Source of the DNA: Candidatus Fermentibacterota bacterium
GTDB lineage: Bacteria > Fermentibacterota > Fermentibacteria > Fermentibacterales > JCC-6
Assembly: GCA_003644925.1 (NCBI GenBank)
Contig: QNDS01000007.1
Location: 1-33,419 of the forward strand
DNA: 33,419 bases
Direction: 5' to 3'
The position numbers and the translations under genes are program-made. The number at the start of each line of letters is the position of its first letter. Position 1 is the stretch's first letter. The notes beneath the pieces are model-generated. The model saw only the letters and a program-made list of their open reading frames with translations, was not told the DNA's origin and made no database searches. This document shows, in pieces, positions 16,118 to 26,648 of this stretch.

Positions 16118-19100
16118 ATGAAAAAGGCATTGATTCTGTTCCTTCCTGTTTTATTCTCGATCTGTTTCGCAACTTCCTATGGACGCAACAAGGTTCAGGT
16201 AGGAGACCAGGAATGGTGGGAGATTCACGGAAGGCATTTCACCATATATTTTCCTCAGGGTGGAGAAATACCGGCTGAGACTCTTTTAGTACATACAGAA
16301 AGAGAATTGCTGAAACTATCCGAGGAATTCGATTACGTGCCGACGGAACCGATACCTATCGTTCTTTATGTATCTCCCGGCGACTTCAGACAGACCGATA
16401 TCAATCCATACGAAATATCACAGGCAGTCGGGGGATTCACGGAGTTCTACAAAGGCAGAGTTGTAATCCCCTTCACAGGTTACTGGTCGGAGTTCCGCCA
16501 TGTGATAGCCCATGAGCTTAACCATGCTTTTATCTTTGACATGCTTTACAGGCGCTCCCTGCTTAACATCATTACCGGAGGTACACCTCTGTGGATGATG
16601 GAGGGTCTTGCAGAATATACGTCCATAGGTTGGGATGCAGCTTCTGAAGCAGAATTCAGAGATATGGTCATATCATATCAGATCGTTTCAATTGATCAGC
16701 TTTCCAGAAGAAATGACTACCTTGTTTACCGCGAAGGTCAGGCGATCTACCATTTCATGAACGAAAGATATGGAGAGGAGAAATACAGGGAATTCGTGCA
16801 GCGTCTCAACATTCGGAACAGCAGAGATTTTGATACAGGCACTGAATCGAATGGTTCTTCAGATGCAGAGCGAAGATCCGGAGACCCCTTCAACGCGGTA
16901 TTCGACATGTCCAGTGCTCAATTCAGTGAAAAATTCCTGGAGTGGGCCCGGGAAACCTACTGGTCCGAGCTGGCCTGCGGCGAGAGTCCCAATGACATTG
17001 CAAATGCCATTTACAGGGATGATGAAAGAATAATGCAGATAAATTCTGTAGTATCTGCTAACGGAAGGCTAATTGCCGGTGTCGAATATCATCATGCTCA
17101 CCTGGCAGTGACCGTAAGGTCGGCTGTAACGGGTGAGGTGGAGGAAAGATCTTTTGTATCCGGAGGGATCTCTGATGTCTCAGTATCACCAATGTACCGG
17201 GTATGCAGTTTCTCCCCGTCTGCTGATTCCATAGTTGTAGCCGCGCAATACGTTTCCGGAGATCAGCTGATCATCTGTTCTGATGGAAAGCAGGAAAATC
17301 TTCCCTTTGAACTTGAGCTGATACGTGATCCGGCCTGGTCTCCCTGCGGCAGGTACATCGGATTCGCAGGTATGATGGGCGGTCTGCTGAATATCTATGT
17401 CTGGGATATTCAGGAGCAGGAATTGTCCCAGATAAACGATGATATATCAGGTGAACGGGACCTGTCCTGGATCGATGACAGGATCCTTTGCGCTGCTGAA
17501 TCATCCGATGGAGAAACGAGAGTAATCGAATACACTCTAGAGGGTGAATCCGTTACTGTACTGGCTGATTCCTCGGAAATCAGATATCCCATCAGCGTCC
17601 CGGATGGGATTATCTTCATGTCAAATATGAGCGGCTTCCCTGATCTCTACCTGCTTTCGGATGAAACAGGTGAGATTGTGCGCCTTACAGCCCTTTACCG
17701 GACCATCGATTCGCCCTCCTGGGCTTCTTCCACCAATATTCTGACTTTCGTATCAAGTGACTGGAACGGAAGCGGTGTTTTTCTTGCATACGACATTACT
17801 GACAGAAGGGTTATTGCATGTGAACATGGATCATATCATGTAACCACTGCTGACGTGGAAAACAGGCTCATTCCTGAGTACTATCCAATTGACGACTCGA
17901 CATCAGAACAGAGTGTTCGATCGGTATCCAGGATTCCGACAGCTTTTTCTGAGCTTTCCAATGAAGCTGCTTTACCAGATGAGGATGTGCCTGTTCCCTG
18001 CATCGAGGATGAGTTCCTGTGCAGTATTACCCCATACTCACCAAGATTGACCATAGATTACGCCAGCGCTATGGCAGCATACGACTCTTATCTTGGTGTT
18101 GCCGGTTATTTTCAGTTCATTCTCAGTGACATTCTCGCTCACCACCAGATCGCGGTTAATACTAATCTGAACGGAGGCAGTCTCAGCGATGTGGATGTGG
18201 CTGTATTCTATGGCTATCTCCCCCATCGCACCGATTATGTCTTCGGTCTTATGCGGCAATCCTACAGGCATCTGTTCAGGTTTTCCGATGGTCATTACGA
18301 AGAGGTTCGAGATGTTGATATGGGCGGATTTGCTATGGTCAGGTATCCGTTCAGCCCGTCACTGCGGATCACCGGGTCTCTGGAGTACAGGCATTTAAGT
18401 CGAACCGGAACCTGGAATTCTACCGCTGATATTGATGAGGATATTCTTTCCATGCAGGCCGGGATCGTCTTCGATAACGCCCTCTGGGGAAGTGTGGGAC
18501 CGCGGGTCGGAAGCAGATTCAGCATCGTAGCTGAATATGCCCCATCTATCTCAGGATCAGCTAGTTACGGTACGATATTATTTGATCTCAGGAATTATTT
18601 ATGGGTGTCCCAGCGAGTGACATTCGCCACAAGGCTCGCCGGTGGAACAAGCTGGGGGCAGGATGCACAGGTATTCTTTCTTGGAGGCGCGATACCTCAC
18701 AGGCTGTTGTGGGGAGAAGTTGATACTATAGATGAACTGCTTGGTTTTTACTCAAACCAGGGTGATATCCTCAGGGGGTACGATTACGCCACTATTCAGG
18801 GACGCAGATATGGCATCTTTACAGCTGAGTTGAGAGTGCCCTTCGTGAATACTCTTGCGCTTGATGCCCCTCTTCCTCTTGTTTTCAGAAATGGAAGAGG
18901 TGTTCTGTTCTTTGATCTGGGGTGTGCCCTCGATGATATTTCCAATTTTCATGGAGCTTCCACCTCGGGAGGTTTCCATCTTGATGATCTGAAGATGAGC
19001 CTGGGAACCGGATACAGGATCAACTTCGGTTACTTTCTTCTGAAACATGATATCGCATGGCGTACGGATCTTCGCGGTATTTCCCGCAAGCCTGAATACA

Positions 19101-19126
19101 ATGTTACTATCGGGGCTGAATTCTGA
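16118..19126 (+). CDS. Exported HExxH peptidase / TolB-type propeller / C-terminal beta-barrel-like (Omp85-like) protein
   Basis: Signal peptide MKKALILFLPVLFSICFA; HVIAHELNH (gluzincin-type) with downstream MMEGLAEY; repeated propeller-like segments (DPAWSPCGRYIGFAG, PSWASSTNILTFVSS); C-terminal alternating-strand region ending in YNVTIGAEF. Confidence 0.75.
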   Translation: MKKALILFLPVLFSICFATSYGRNKVQVGDQEWWEIHGRHFTIYFPQGGEIPAETLLVHTERELLKLSEEFDYVPTEPIPIVLYVSPGDFRQTDINPYEISQAVGGFTEFYKGRVVIPFTGYWSEFRHVIAHELNHAFIFDMLYRRSLLNIITGGTPLWMMEGLAEYTSIGWDAASEAEFRDMVISYQIVSIDQLSRRNDYLVYREGQAIYHFMNERYGEEKYREFVQRLNIRNSRDFDTGTESNGSSDAERRSGDPFNAVFDMSSAQFSEKFLEWARETYWSELACGESPNDIANAIYRDDERIMQINSVVSANGRLIAGVEYHHAHLAVTVRSAVTGEVEERSFVSGGISDVSVSPMYRVCSFSPSADSIVVAAQYVSGDQLIICSDGKQENLPFELELIRDPAWSPCGRYIGFAGMMGGLLNIYVWDIQEQELSQINDDISGERDLSWIDDRILCAAESSDGETRVIEYTLEGESVTVLADSSEIRYPISVPDGIIFMSNMSGFPDLYLLSDETGEIVRLTALYRTIDSPSWASSTNILTFVSSDWNGSGVFLAYDITDRRVIACEHGSYHVTTADVENRLIPEYYPIDDSTSEQSVRSVSRIPTAFSELSNEAALPDEDVPVPCIEDEFLCSITPYSPRLTIDYASAMAAYDSYLGVAGYFQFILSDILAHHQIAVNTNLNGGSLSDVDVAVFYGYLPHRTDYVFGLMRQSYRHLFRFSDGHYEEVRDVDMGGFAMVRYPFSPSLRITGSLEYRHLSRTGTWNSTADIDEDILSMQAGIVFDNALWGSVGPRVGSRFSIVAEYAPSISGSASYGTILFDLRNYLWVSQRVTFATRLAGGTSWGQDAQVFFLGGAIPHRLLWGEVDTIDELLGFYSNQGDILRGYDYATIQGRRYGIFTAELRVPFVNTLALDAPLPLVFRNGRGVLFFDLGCALDDISNFHGASTSGGFHLDDLKMSLGTGYRINFGYFLLKHDIAWRTDLRGISRKPEYNVTIGAEF

Positions 19127-19179
19127 TGGGGATGGATTATATTCCATAGCATCATGAAATAGTACGGAGGAGTATCGAT

Positions 19180-20034
19180 TTGAAAGTGATATATTTATTA
19201 TTTACTCTGGTATCAATTATTTCCGCATGGACCTGCCCCGCATGCAGTATAGAAAACGACGGAGAATTCTGTACCGATTGCTATCTCCCCGTGCCCCCTC
19301 CGGGTATGGAGTATATAGCTCCCGCAACCGTCATTATTGACGGGGATAGTATCCATGTCGCCCCCTATTTTATTGATAGAGAACCCGTCATCTGCAGAGA
19401 TATTCTCGACTGGTTCGCAGAGGAGATATCCTACGTAGAACAGATCCCGATCTACATCACCGGACAGGAAGAACTGCTGATGCCCGGTGAGAACATGGGA
19501 GAAGATTTCAGGAATATCGTTTTCGTCAGGTACACCCCTTGGGTTATTTACAAGAACGCTCAAAACGGAGTAACCGGCGTTACAGTTCAGACCGGGTGTT
19601 TTGATATCCCTGCTACATCAGTGACGTTCGATGCTGCAAGGCTCTACCTTGGTGATAATGGAAAAAGGCTTCCTACAAGGGTGGAAATAGCAGCCGCTGT
19701 GGAGGCCGGAGTAATTGGAATTGAAGATACATGGGAAGTCATGAACGCTTATTCCGATTTCATATCGATGACCCTTTCGGGCATCATAGGAACATCTCCT
19801 GCAAGATTGGCCATGTTCTCCGAAAATCAGGCACCTGAGGATCGTATAATGTGGGAATGGACGCGCGATGCATGGGAGCAGCCTCCCGATACGATCCCGA
19901 ATCTGCAATCACCGTACGCACTGATACTGAAGCCCCTTGATCCTCCTTTTAAGGGAACAGCGCTGAGGGAGGGCGGATATTACAATGTAATTTTCCGGGG
20001 AGTGGTTCCGATACCCTGGATGGAACAGATTTAA
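19180..20034 (+). CDS. Secreted protein with N-terminal zinc-ribbon-like CPAC...CTDC and possible formylglycine-generating-enzyme-like C-terminus
   Basis: Signal peptide followed by CPACSIENDGEFCTDC; RLPTRVEIAAAVEAG, MWEWTRDAW and YYNVIFRGV are reminiscent of the FGE-sulfatase fold. Confidence 0.55.
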   Translation: MKVIYLLFTLVSIISAWTCPACSIENDGEFCTDCYLPVPPPGMEYIAPATVIIDGDSIHVAPYFIDREPVICRDILDWFAEEISYVEQIPIYITGQEELLMPGENMGEDFRNIVFVRYTPWVIYKNAQNGVTGVTVQTGCFDIPATSVTFDAARLYLGDNGKRLPTRVEIAAAVEAGVIGIEDTWEVMNAYSDFISMTLSGIIGTSPARLAMFSENQAPEDRIMWEWTRDAWEQPPDTIPNLQSPYALILKPLDPPFKGTALREGGYYNVIFRGVVPIPWMEQI

Positions 20035-20057
20035 ACTTAAACCGAAAGGAATAGAGT

Positions 20058-20660
20058 ATGAGTAATTTATTGAAGATCCTCGCGATTTCTGCTGTAGCTG
20101 TGCTTATTATCGGTTGTGGAGGCAGAGACGTTACCCGGACCGATCCGGACACGGTAACCGATCTCAGCGGTTACTGGAACGAAACCGATGCCCACATGGT
20201 GGCCGATTCAATGGTCATCCAGTGCCTGGACGGTGTATGGCTTTCGGAGTTCTCATCAAGGGCAGGCAGCGGGGCTTCACAGGCTAGACCTGTCATTGTT
20301 GTAGGCGGAATCTACAATCAGAGTTCGGAACATATAAACACAGATATCTTCATGAATGCGATAGAACAGTCTCTTCTGGAATCAGGAAAGGCTCAGATAG
20401 CAGCCGGCGGAGACAGCAGAGGGGAAGTCAGGACTGAAAGAGCGGATCAGACCATTTTTGCCTCACCTGCAACTGCTGCAGCATTCGGCCATGAGATCGG
20501 TGCAGACTTTGTGATGACAGGAAGTGTTGGATCAATAGTCGATGAAGAAGGCAGTACGAGAAGTATTTACTACCAGATCAGCCTTGAACTCATAGATGTC
20601 GAAACTGCACTTAAGTCCTGGATAGGCAGTCTCGAGATCAAGAAGATGATCGAGTGGTAG
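20058..20660 (+). CDS. LpoB-like penicillin-binding protein activator lipoprotein
   Basis: Lipobox LIIGCGG; RPVIVVGGIYNQSSEHINTDIFMNAIEQSLLESGKAQIA...GADFVMTGSVGSI resembles LpoB. Confidence 0.75.
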   Translation: MSNLLKILAISAVAVLIIGCGGRDVTRTDPDTVTDLSGYWNETDAHMVADSMVIQCLDGVWLSEFSSRAGSGASQARPVIVVGGIYNQSSEHINTDIFMNAIEQSLLESGKAQIAAGGDSRGEVRTERADQTIFASPATAAAFGHEIGADFVMTGSVGSIVDEEGSTRSIYYQISLELIDVETALKSWIGSLEIKKMIEW

Positions 20661-20723
20661 GAACTCTTCTCCGGGTACTCGGAGTTTCTGAATGAACTGT
20701 CCTGTAGTGGAGATGCCGGAATC

Positions 20724-22046
20724 ATGATCAAACCAGCCTGGTTGTTTACCACTGTCGCGATTGCGTCAGCAGTTCTGATCTCCGGTTGTGCAACTGATTA
20801 TACAAGAGAAATGAGGCCGGTGACCTCAAGCCTCAGGATGGACAGGCCTGATCTTGCCATAGAGGAATTCAGGGAGAATTTCACTGATTCCACCGGCAGG
20901 GACAGGCTTCTCTACCTTATGGAGCTTGGCAATCTCATGCGGCTGACAGGTGATTTTGCGGGTGCGGAGAATCTGCTGCTTCAGGCGGACAGATTGAGTG
21001 ATCAGCAGCGCGGAATAGAGCTGGGGCAGGAAATAGAGGCGTTTTTAAGCAGTGATCTGGCTCTTGAATTCAGAGGGGCAGATTACGAAAAGGTTTTTAT
21101 AAATTACTGTTTAGCGGTAAGTTATGCTTCACAGAACAATATGGAAGATGCCCTGGTTGAATGCAGAAGGGTTAACGACAAACTGCGGGTGCTAAATCAG
21201 AATTATGAAGAAAACAGCAACAGGTACGGTGATGATGCGTTCATCAGATACTTCATGGGGATTCTCTACGAGAATGCGGGAGATCTTAATAACGCTCTGA
21301 TAGCTTACCGGAACAGTGCCTCGGTATACGATTCCTCGTATGCGGCGGATTACGGACTCCCGGCTCCCCGGCGTGTAAGATCTGACATTCTCAGGTTATC
21401 CAGCGCACTTGGCATGCAATCGATCTATCAGGATTACGCCTCGCAATGGCCCGGGGTCAGCTGGGAGAACGATGGCCCGGATCAGGATCACGGAGAAGTC
21501 GTTGTTATCCTCGAAGCGGGAATGATCCCTGCAAGAGTAGAAAAATCCTATACCTTTGTTCTCAACGATCGGGTATACAGAGTCTCTCTTCCGGCTATAG
21601 CGTCCCGGCGGCGTGAGTCCTGGTCTGTGACCCTTTCTTCTGGAAACGCGCAGGTTTCCGGGTTCCTTGCCGAAGATCTTACGGGAATTGCCAGAAAGAA
21701 TCTTGAGGACCATGCAGGACGCGACATAGCAAGAGCTGTTGCCAGGCTGGCTGTAAAGGCAGGTGCGGCAGAGGCAGGGGAGCAGCTTGTAGAGGAGCTG
21801 ACAGAAGAGAACAGTGGAATTTCCCAGGTTACCGGCCTCCTTCTGAGCATTGTCGGGGCAGTTACCGAACGGGCGGATCTGAGGGCGTGGCTGACACTGC
21901 CCTCCCAGATATTTGTAGCCCGCCTGAGGCTTCCAGAAGGAGAACATCCGGTCAGGGTTGAAGTTAACGGTCGGATCGTTTTCAGTGATGAATCCATGTC
22001 TATTGATTCTGGCGAAATCAACCTTCTGTTTCTTCGGGAAGGTTAG
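20724..22046 (+). CDS. TPR-containing lipoprotein (COG3014-like)
   Basis: Lipobox LISGCAT; TPR-like DLAIEEFRENF, DFAGAENLLLQAD, GDLNNALIAYRNS; downstream of LpoB-like gene. Confidence 0.7.
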   Translation: MIKPAWLFTTVAIASAVLISGCATDYTREMRPVTSSLRMDRPDLAIEEFRENFTDSTGRDRLLYLMELGNLMRLTGDFAGAENLLLQADRLSDQQRGIELGQEIEAFLSSDLALEFRGADYEKVFINYCLAVSYASQNNMEDALVECRRVNDKLRVLNQNYEENSNRYGDDAFIRYFMGILYENAGDLNNALIAYRNSASVYDSSYAADYGLPAPRRVRSDILRLSSALGMQSIYQDYASQWPGVSWENDGPDQDHGEVVVILEAGMIPARVEKSYTFVLNDRVYRVSLPAIASRRRESWSVTLSSGNAQVSGFLAEDLTGIARKNLEDHAGRDIARAVARLAVKAGAAEAGEQLVEELTEENSGISQVTGLLLSIVGAVTERADLRAWLTLPSQIFVARLRLPEGEHPVRVEVNGRIVFSDESMSIDSGEINLLFLREG

Positions 22047-22050
22047 TTCT

Positions 22051-22704
22051 TTGACCCGATCAGAACTCGCATCACTTATCGATCACACACTTCTGGTACC
22101 AGATGCTGTTTCAGGCGATATAGAAAGGCTGTGCGGGGAAGCGATCAGTTACGGATTCTATTCCGTTTGTATTAATCCTCTATGGGTACCTCTCGCTTCA
22201 CAGATCCTCAGGAATGAAAGGTCGATAGTCTGTTCTGTCATCGGCTTTCCCCTCGGCGCTACAAACTGTATGGGACAGGAAGCTGCAGAAGCCGTGGCTC
22301 TTGGAGCCGGTGAGCTGGATATGGTAATCCCGATAGGGTATTTGAAGGACGGCAATATCCCGGAAGCATCAGCCTCTATCCGGGAAGTAGTCCATTCATC
22401 CGCTGACAAACCAGTTAAGGTTATTATTGAGACTTGTCTCCTGACGGATGAAGAGAAGATCCTTGCCTGCAGGATTGCTATGGACAGCGGTGCTTCCTGG
22501 GTTAAGACTTCCACCGGCTTCAGCACCGGTGGAGCAACCGTGTCTGATGTAACTCTCATGCGCGATACTGTAAGGCAAACCCTTGGTGTTAAGGCTTCAG
22601 GCGGGATCAGAACTCTTGTAGATGCTCTTGTGATGATAGAGGCGGGAGCCTCCAGGCTGGGGTGCAGCAGAAGTATCGATATAATCGAGGCTCTGGATGT
22701 CTGA
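22051..22704 (+). CDS. deoC: Deoxyribose-phosphate aldolase (TTG start 22051)
   Basis: LASLIDHTLLVPDA, VCSVIGFPLGA, ELDMVIPIGYLKDG, KVIIETCLL, WVKTSTGFSTGGAT, KASGGIRTLVDAL. Confidence 0.95.
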   Translation: MTRSELASLIDHTLLVPDAVSGDIERLCGEAISYGFYSVCINPLWVPLASQILRNERSIVCSVIGFPLGATNCMGQEAAEAVALGAGELDMVIPIGYLKDGNIPEASASIREVVHSSADKPVKVIIETCLLTDEEKILACRIAMDSGASWVKTSTGFSTGGATVSDVTLMRDTVRQTLGVKASGGIRTLVDALVMIEAGASRLGCSRSIDIIEALDV

Positions 22705-22731
22705 TGGTACCGTTCGAACCTGGATATTAGC

Positions 22732-22764
22732 GCAGGCAACTGGAGGGGTCAACCAGTTGCCTGC
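22732..22764. other. Strong 12-bp stem-loop downstream of deoC
   Basis: GCAGGCAACTGG (22732-22743) AGGGGTCAA CCAGTTGCCTGC (22753-22764), perfect arms, no T tract. Confidence 0.8.
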
Positions 22765-22795
22765 TCGTATCCTGGACCACAATATGCTCTCTACA

Positions 22796-22822
22796 GCCGG
22801 TCAGGGAGGGGATCAGACCGGC
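22796..22822. other. Second 7-bp stem-loop in the deoC-uvrD intergenic region
   Basis: GCCGGTC (22796-22802), 13-nt loop, GACCGGC (22816-22822). Confidence 0.55.
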
Positions 22823-22981
22823 AGTATAACGAGAGTAAAAGCCGGCACAACAACCACTGCGAGAGTGACGATCAGCCAGTTTTTCAATCCAGGTATCTCC
22901 ATTTGAAAATATTCCAATACTTTTGTATTTTCTACCGAACACTTTAAAGAAAGCAAGATTCTTGCCAATTAGAAATATTTT

Positions 22982-25156
22982 ATGAGTGAAGATCAAATGA
23001 ATCCCAGACAGAGGGAAGCTGTAGATTATACAGGAGGCCCTCTTTTAGTACTCGCTGGAGCCGGAAGCGGCAAAACCAGGGTTCTTACGGCGAAAATAGC
23101 GCACATTATCGAGAAGGGTTATGCGGAACCATGGGAAATTCTTGCCATGACCTTCACGAATAAAGCCGCACAGGAAATGAGAGAACGCGTTGAAAACATG
23201 CTCCCGGGAAAAGGTTCCAGAGTAAGACTGGGAACATTCCACTCCATCTGTGCCTGGATTCTCAGACGTGAAGCCCACTGTCTCGGGTACAATGAGAATT
23301 TCGTTATTTACGACGCGGACGATCAGAAAACCTTGATCAGAAGGCTTCTGAAAGGAATGAGTTTCTCTACAAAAATCACCCCCGGCCTGGCAAAAGGATA
23401 CATCTCAAGGAATAAGAACGAATGTATTGCGCCGGAGGAAGCGGCCCTCCAGGCATCACGCCCTGCTGAGGTTGATCTTGCCGAAGTCTATCTCAAATAT
23501 CAGGAGCGTTTGAAATCTTCCGGGGCGTTCGATTTTGACGATTTATTGACGGGAGTTTTGAGCATATTTCGTCAAAATAGTGACATAAGGAAACTCTATT
23601 CTTCCAGATTTTCATACATTCTGGTTGATGAGTATCAGGATACCAATAAAGTGCAGCATGAGCTGCTGAAAGAACTTTCCAGTGATGGTGCGGGAGTCTG
23701 TGTAGTAGGTGATGACGATCAATCCATCTATGCGTGGAGGGGAGCCTGTGTAGAGAATATTCTTGAATTCTCTGAGGATTTCCCCGGTACCAGGATCATT
23801 AGACTGGAAGAGAATTACAGATCCAGCGGAAATATTCTACTGGGTGCCTCTGCACTGGTGAACCACAATTTCAGAAGACATGGGAAAACCCTCTGGACAA
23901 AGAAGGATGCAGGACATCCTATAACCGTCAGATCTCTTTACAATGAAATCGAAGAAGCCGAGTGGATACTGAAGGAGATAATGGAACTGATGGAGGACGG
24001 CTCATGCCCATCCGATTCGATTGCGGTACTCTACAGGACGAACGCTCAGTCACGTCAGTTCGAGACCGTATGCAGAAAGCACGGCGTGAACTACGAAGTT
24101 GTGGGATCCCAGAGATTCTATGAGCGGATGGAGATCAAAGATATTATCGCTTACCTGAGAGTTGTTATTAACCATGACGACCGCCTCAGTCTGGAACGGA
24201 TAATCAACAAACCTGCAAGGGGGCTTGGAGCAAAAGGCAGAGCATCCTTTTTTTCGTTCGTGGATTCGAAGGGAATGGATCCTGTGGATGCGATGCTTAT
24301 CTCCGGCAGTATCAGCGGTATCGCGCCGAGGGCGGCGAAGGAGCTTAAGAGGCTTGGAGAATGGTTCAGACAGGCCGGTGAGAATACTGCAGGCGGCATG
24401 TCCGCTTCCGAAATTGTCGACAGCCTTATTGATGCTACGGGCCTTGCAGCGCAGTACGAAACGGATGATATCACGGATCAGACCCGCCTTGAGAATATCG
24501 CTGAGTTCCGAAGAAGTGTATCTGAATACGATCAGGCCGTTCAGGAGGGAAACCTGCCCGGTTTCATGACGGACATCAGCCTGGCAACAACTGTTGACGA
24601 GTACGAGGGAGAGAACAGCGGCAAAATCGCCCTTATGACACTTCATTGCGCAAAAGGTCTTGAATTCAGCGTTGTTTTTGTTGCCGGGCTGGAGGAGGGG
24701 ATGCTCCCGTTCATCAGACCTGGAGAATACGCTCCGTCCAACATGGAAGAGGAAAGAAGACTCCTGTATGTTGGGATGACAAGAGCCCGCGAAAGGCTGG
24801 TACTGACATGTGCTCTGAACAGAAGAAGAGCGGGAGTATCGCAATCGGGCCCATCCCGGTTCATAGCTGAGATCGCAAGCGGCGAGAACAGGATACAGCC
24901 ACAGAAGGCTGAGTTCACTTCGGAAACCCCGGAGGATAACATCACGGATGCGAATGACAGCAGCATTACTTACAGCAGCGGTAATCTCATAAGGCATCCA
25001 AGGTACGGCAGAGGACTTGTGAAAAAAGCGGTGAGGAACGGATCTGAATGGAGGATAACAGTCGATTTCGGATTTGATGAACCGAAGACACTGGTAACGG
25101 GATATGTACCTATTCCCGTGATTAAACAGAAAGGGTCAATAACAGACCTCGATTGA
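22982..25156 (+). CDS. UvrD/PcrA-family superfamily 1 ATP-dependent DNA helicase
   Basis: [104 protein letters not shown]. Confidence 0.95.
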   Translation: MSEDQMNPRQREAVDYTGGPLLVLAGAGSGKTRVLTAKIAHIIEKGYAEPWEILAMTFTNKAAQEMRERVENMLPGKGSRVRLGTFHSICAWILRREAHCLGYNENFVIYDADDQKTLIRRLLKGMSFSTKITPGLAKGYISRNKNECIAPEEAALQASRPAEVDLAEVYLKYQERLKSSGAFDFDDLLTGVLSIFRQNSDIRKLYSSRFSYILVDEYQDTNKVQHELLKELSSDGAGVCVVGDDDQSIYAWRGACVENILEFSEDFPGTRIIRLEENYRSSGNILLGASALVNHNFRRHGKTLWTKKDAGHPITVRSLYNEIEEAEWILKEIMELMEDGSCPSDSIAVLYRTNAQSRQFETVCRKHGVNYEVVGSQRFYERMEIKDIIAYLRVVINHDDRLSLERIINKPARGLGAKGRASFFSFVDSKGMDPVDAMLISGSISGIAPRAAKELKRLGEWFRQAGENTAGGMSASEIVDSLIDATGLAAQYETDDITDQTRLENIAEFRRSVSEYDQAVQEGNLPGFMTDISLATTVDEYEGENSGKIALMTLHCAKGLEFSVVFVAGLEEGMLPFIRPGEYAPSNMEEERRLLYVGMTRARERLVLTCALNRRRAGVSQSGPSRFIAEIASGENRIQPQKAEFTSETPEDNITDANDSSITYSSGNLIRHPRYGRGLVKKAVRNGSEWRITVDFGFDEPKTLVTGYVPIPVIKQKGSITDLD

Positions 25157-25166
25157 AAGGGAGATC

Positions 25167-25802
25167 ATGCAACTGTTTCTTGATACAGCGAACGTTGAGG
25201 AGATCAGGGAGATCGCTGCCTGGGGTATACTGTCCGGAGTAACGACGAACCCATCGCTTATTGCCAGGGAGGGCAGGGATTTCAGAGAAGTCATCGGCGA
25301 GATATGTGATATTGTGGATGGCCCCATAAGCGCTGAAGTTATAAGCACGGAGAGGGAAGGAATGCTGAAAGAGGCAAGGGAAAATGCCGGGTGGCACGAA
25401 AACGTTGTCGTCAAGATACCCATGGGGAAAGAGGGTCTGGCGGCAGTATCAATTCTTGAGAAGGAGGGAATACGGTGTAACGTTACTCTGGTATTCTCTG
25501 CGGCTCAGGGGTACACAGCAGCCCTCGCGGGTGCTTCCTTTGTCAGTCCCTTCGTTGGAAGACTGGACGATATCGGAATCCCCGGTATGGAGATTGTAGC
25601 CGATCTTGCAGAGATATATGACCTGCATGGATTTCGGACCAGAATAATAGCCGCCAGCATCAGACATCCACAGCACGTCGAGCAGGCAGCGCTGGCAGGA
25701 GCCCATATAGCTACAGTCCCCACTGCAGTTGTAAGGAAGCTTGTGGAGCATCCCCTGACAGACATAGGACTGGAGAAGTTCCTTTCCGACTGGAATAAGT
25801 AG
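25167..25802 (+). CDS. Transaldolase, TalC/fructose-6-phosphate aldolase-like small form
   Basis: [36 protein letters not shown]...VVVKIPM...[32 protein letters not shown]. Confidence 0.94.
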   Translation: MQLFLDTANVEEIREIAAWGILSGVTTNPSLIAREGRDFREVIGEICDIVDGPISAEVISTEREGMLKEARENAGWHENVVVKIPMGKEGLAAVSILEKEGIRCNVTLVFSAAQGYTAALAGASFVSPFVGRLDDIGIPGMEIVADLAEIYDLHGFRTRIIAASIRHPQHVEQAALAGAHIATVPTAVVRKLVEHPLTDIGLEKFLSDWNK

Positions 25803-25826
25803 TTTAGATCCTTATGAGGTTTACAA

Positions 25827-26648
25827 ATGTTGGATAACGCTCAAATGCAGGACCTGGCTCTGCAGGTCCGACTGGATGTTCTCGAGATGATAAGGGCTGC
25901 GGGAAGCGGTCATCCCGGTGGTTCATTTTCGGCGGTTGAGATACTTGTCGAGCTGTACTGGAATGTGATGAACATCCGTCCTGAGGATCCACGCTGGACC
26001 GGAAGGGACAGGTTCATTCTATCCAAAGGTCACGCCTGTCCCGCGTTGTACTCGGTTCTCGCCAGAAGGGGGTATTTCGATCCTGCAGAATTTCTGACGT
26101 TCAGGAAACTCGGGTCCAGGCTTCAGGGCCATCCCAACATGCATGTTCTCCCCGGTCTGGATGCCTCAACGGGAAGCCTTGGACAGGGTCTCTCCATCGC
26201 GTGCGGAATTGCCCACGGTATGAAGCTGGATGACAGGGAGAGCCGCGTTTTCTGCCTGCTGGGTGATGGAGAGCTGCAGGAGGGAAGTGTCTGGGAAGCG
26301 GCAATGACCGCCTCCCACTACGATCTGAATCAACTTACGGCTATTGTCGATAGGAACCGGATACAGCTGGATGGAACGGTTTCGGAGGTTATGGAGATAG
26401 AGCCGCTTGTTGATAAGTGGCTGGCGTTCGGATGGGACGTGGTAGTCGCCGATGGGCATAGTTTTCCCTCCCTTGAAAAGGCATTTGAGCACTGCGCACA
26501 AACCCCGTTTCCATCGGTTATCATCGCTGATACGGTGAAGGGAAAAGGTGTTTCATTCATGGAGCATACATGTCTGTGGCATGGCAGATGTCCGGATGAA
26601 AAGGAATATGCTGCAGCCGCCTCGGAGATCAGGGGAGGCCTTTCATGA
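25827..26648 (+). CDS. Transketolase N-terminal subunit
   Basis: MIRAAGSGHPGGSFSAVEILVELYW...SKGHACPALYSVLA...GLDASTGSLGQGLSIACGIA...LLGDGELQEGSVWEA. Confidence 0.95.
   Translation: MLDNAQMQDLALQVRLDVLEMIRAAGSGHPGGSFSAVEILVELYWNVMNIRPEDPRWTGRDRFILSKGHACPALYSVLARRGYFDPAEFLTFRKLGSRLQGHPNMHVLPGLDASTGSLGQGLSIACGIAHGMKLDDRESRVFCLLGDGELQEGSVWEAAMTASHYDLNQLTAIVDRNRIQLDGTVSEVMEIEPLVDKWLAFGWDVVVADGHSFPSLEKAFEHCAQTPFPSVIIADTVKGKGVSFMEHTCLWHGRCPDEKEYAAAASEIRGGLS

Noticed and set aside
22697-22906. 69-aa ORF overlapping the deoC stop
   Set aside because: Tightly placed ATG but no recognisable family, and it overlaps strong hairpins; not called as CDS
24050-24997. 315-aa minus-strand ORF antisense to the UvrD-like helicase
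   Set aside because: Overlaps strongly conserved helicase motifs on the + strand; no domain signature
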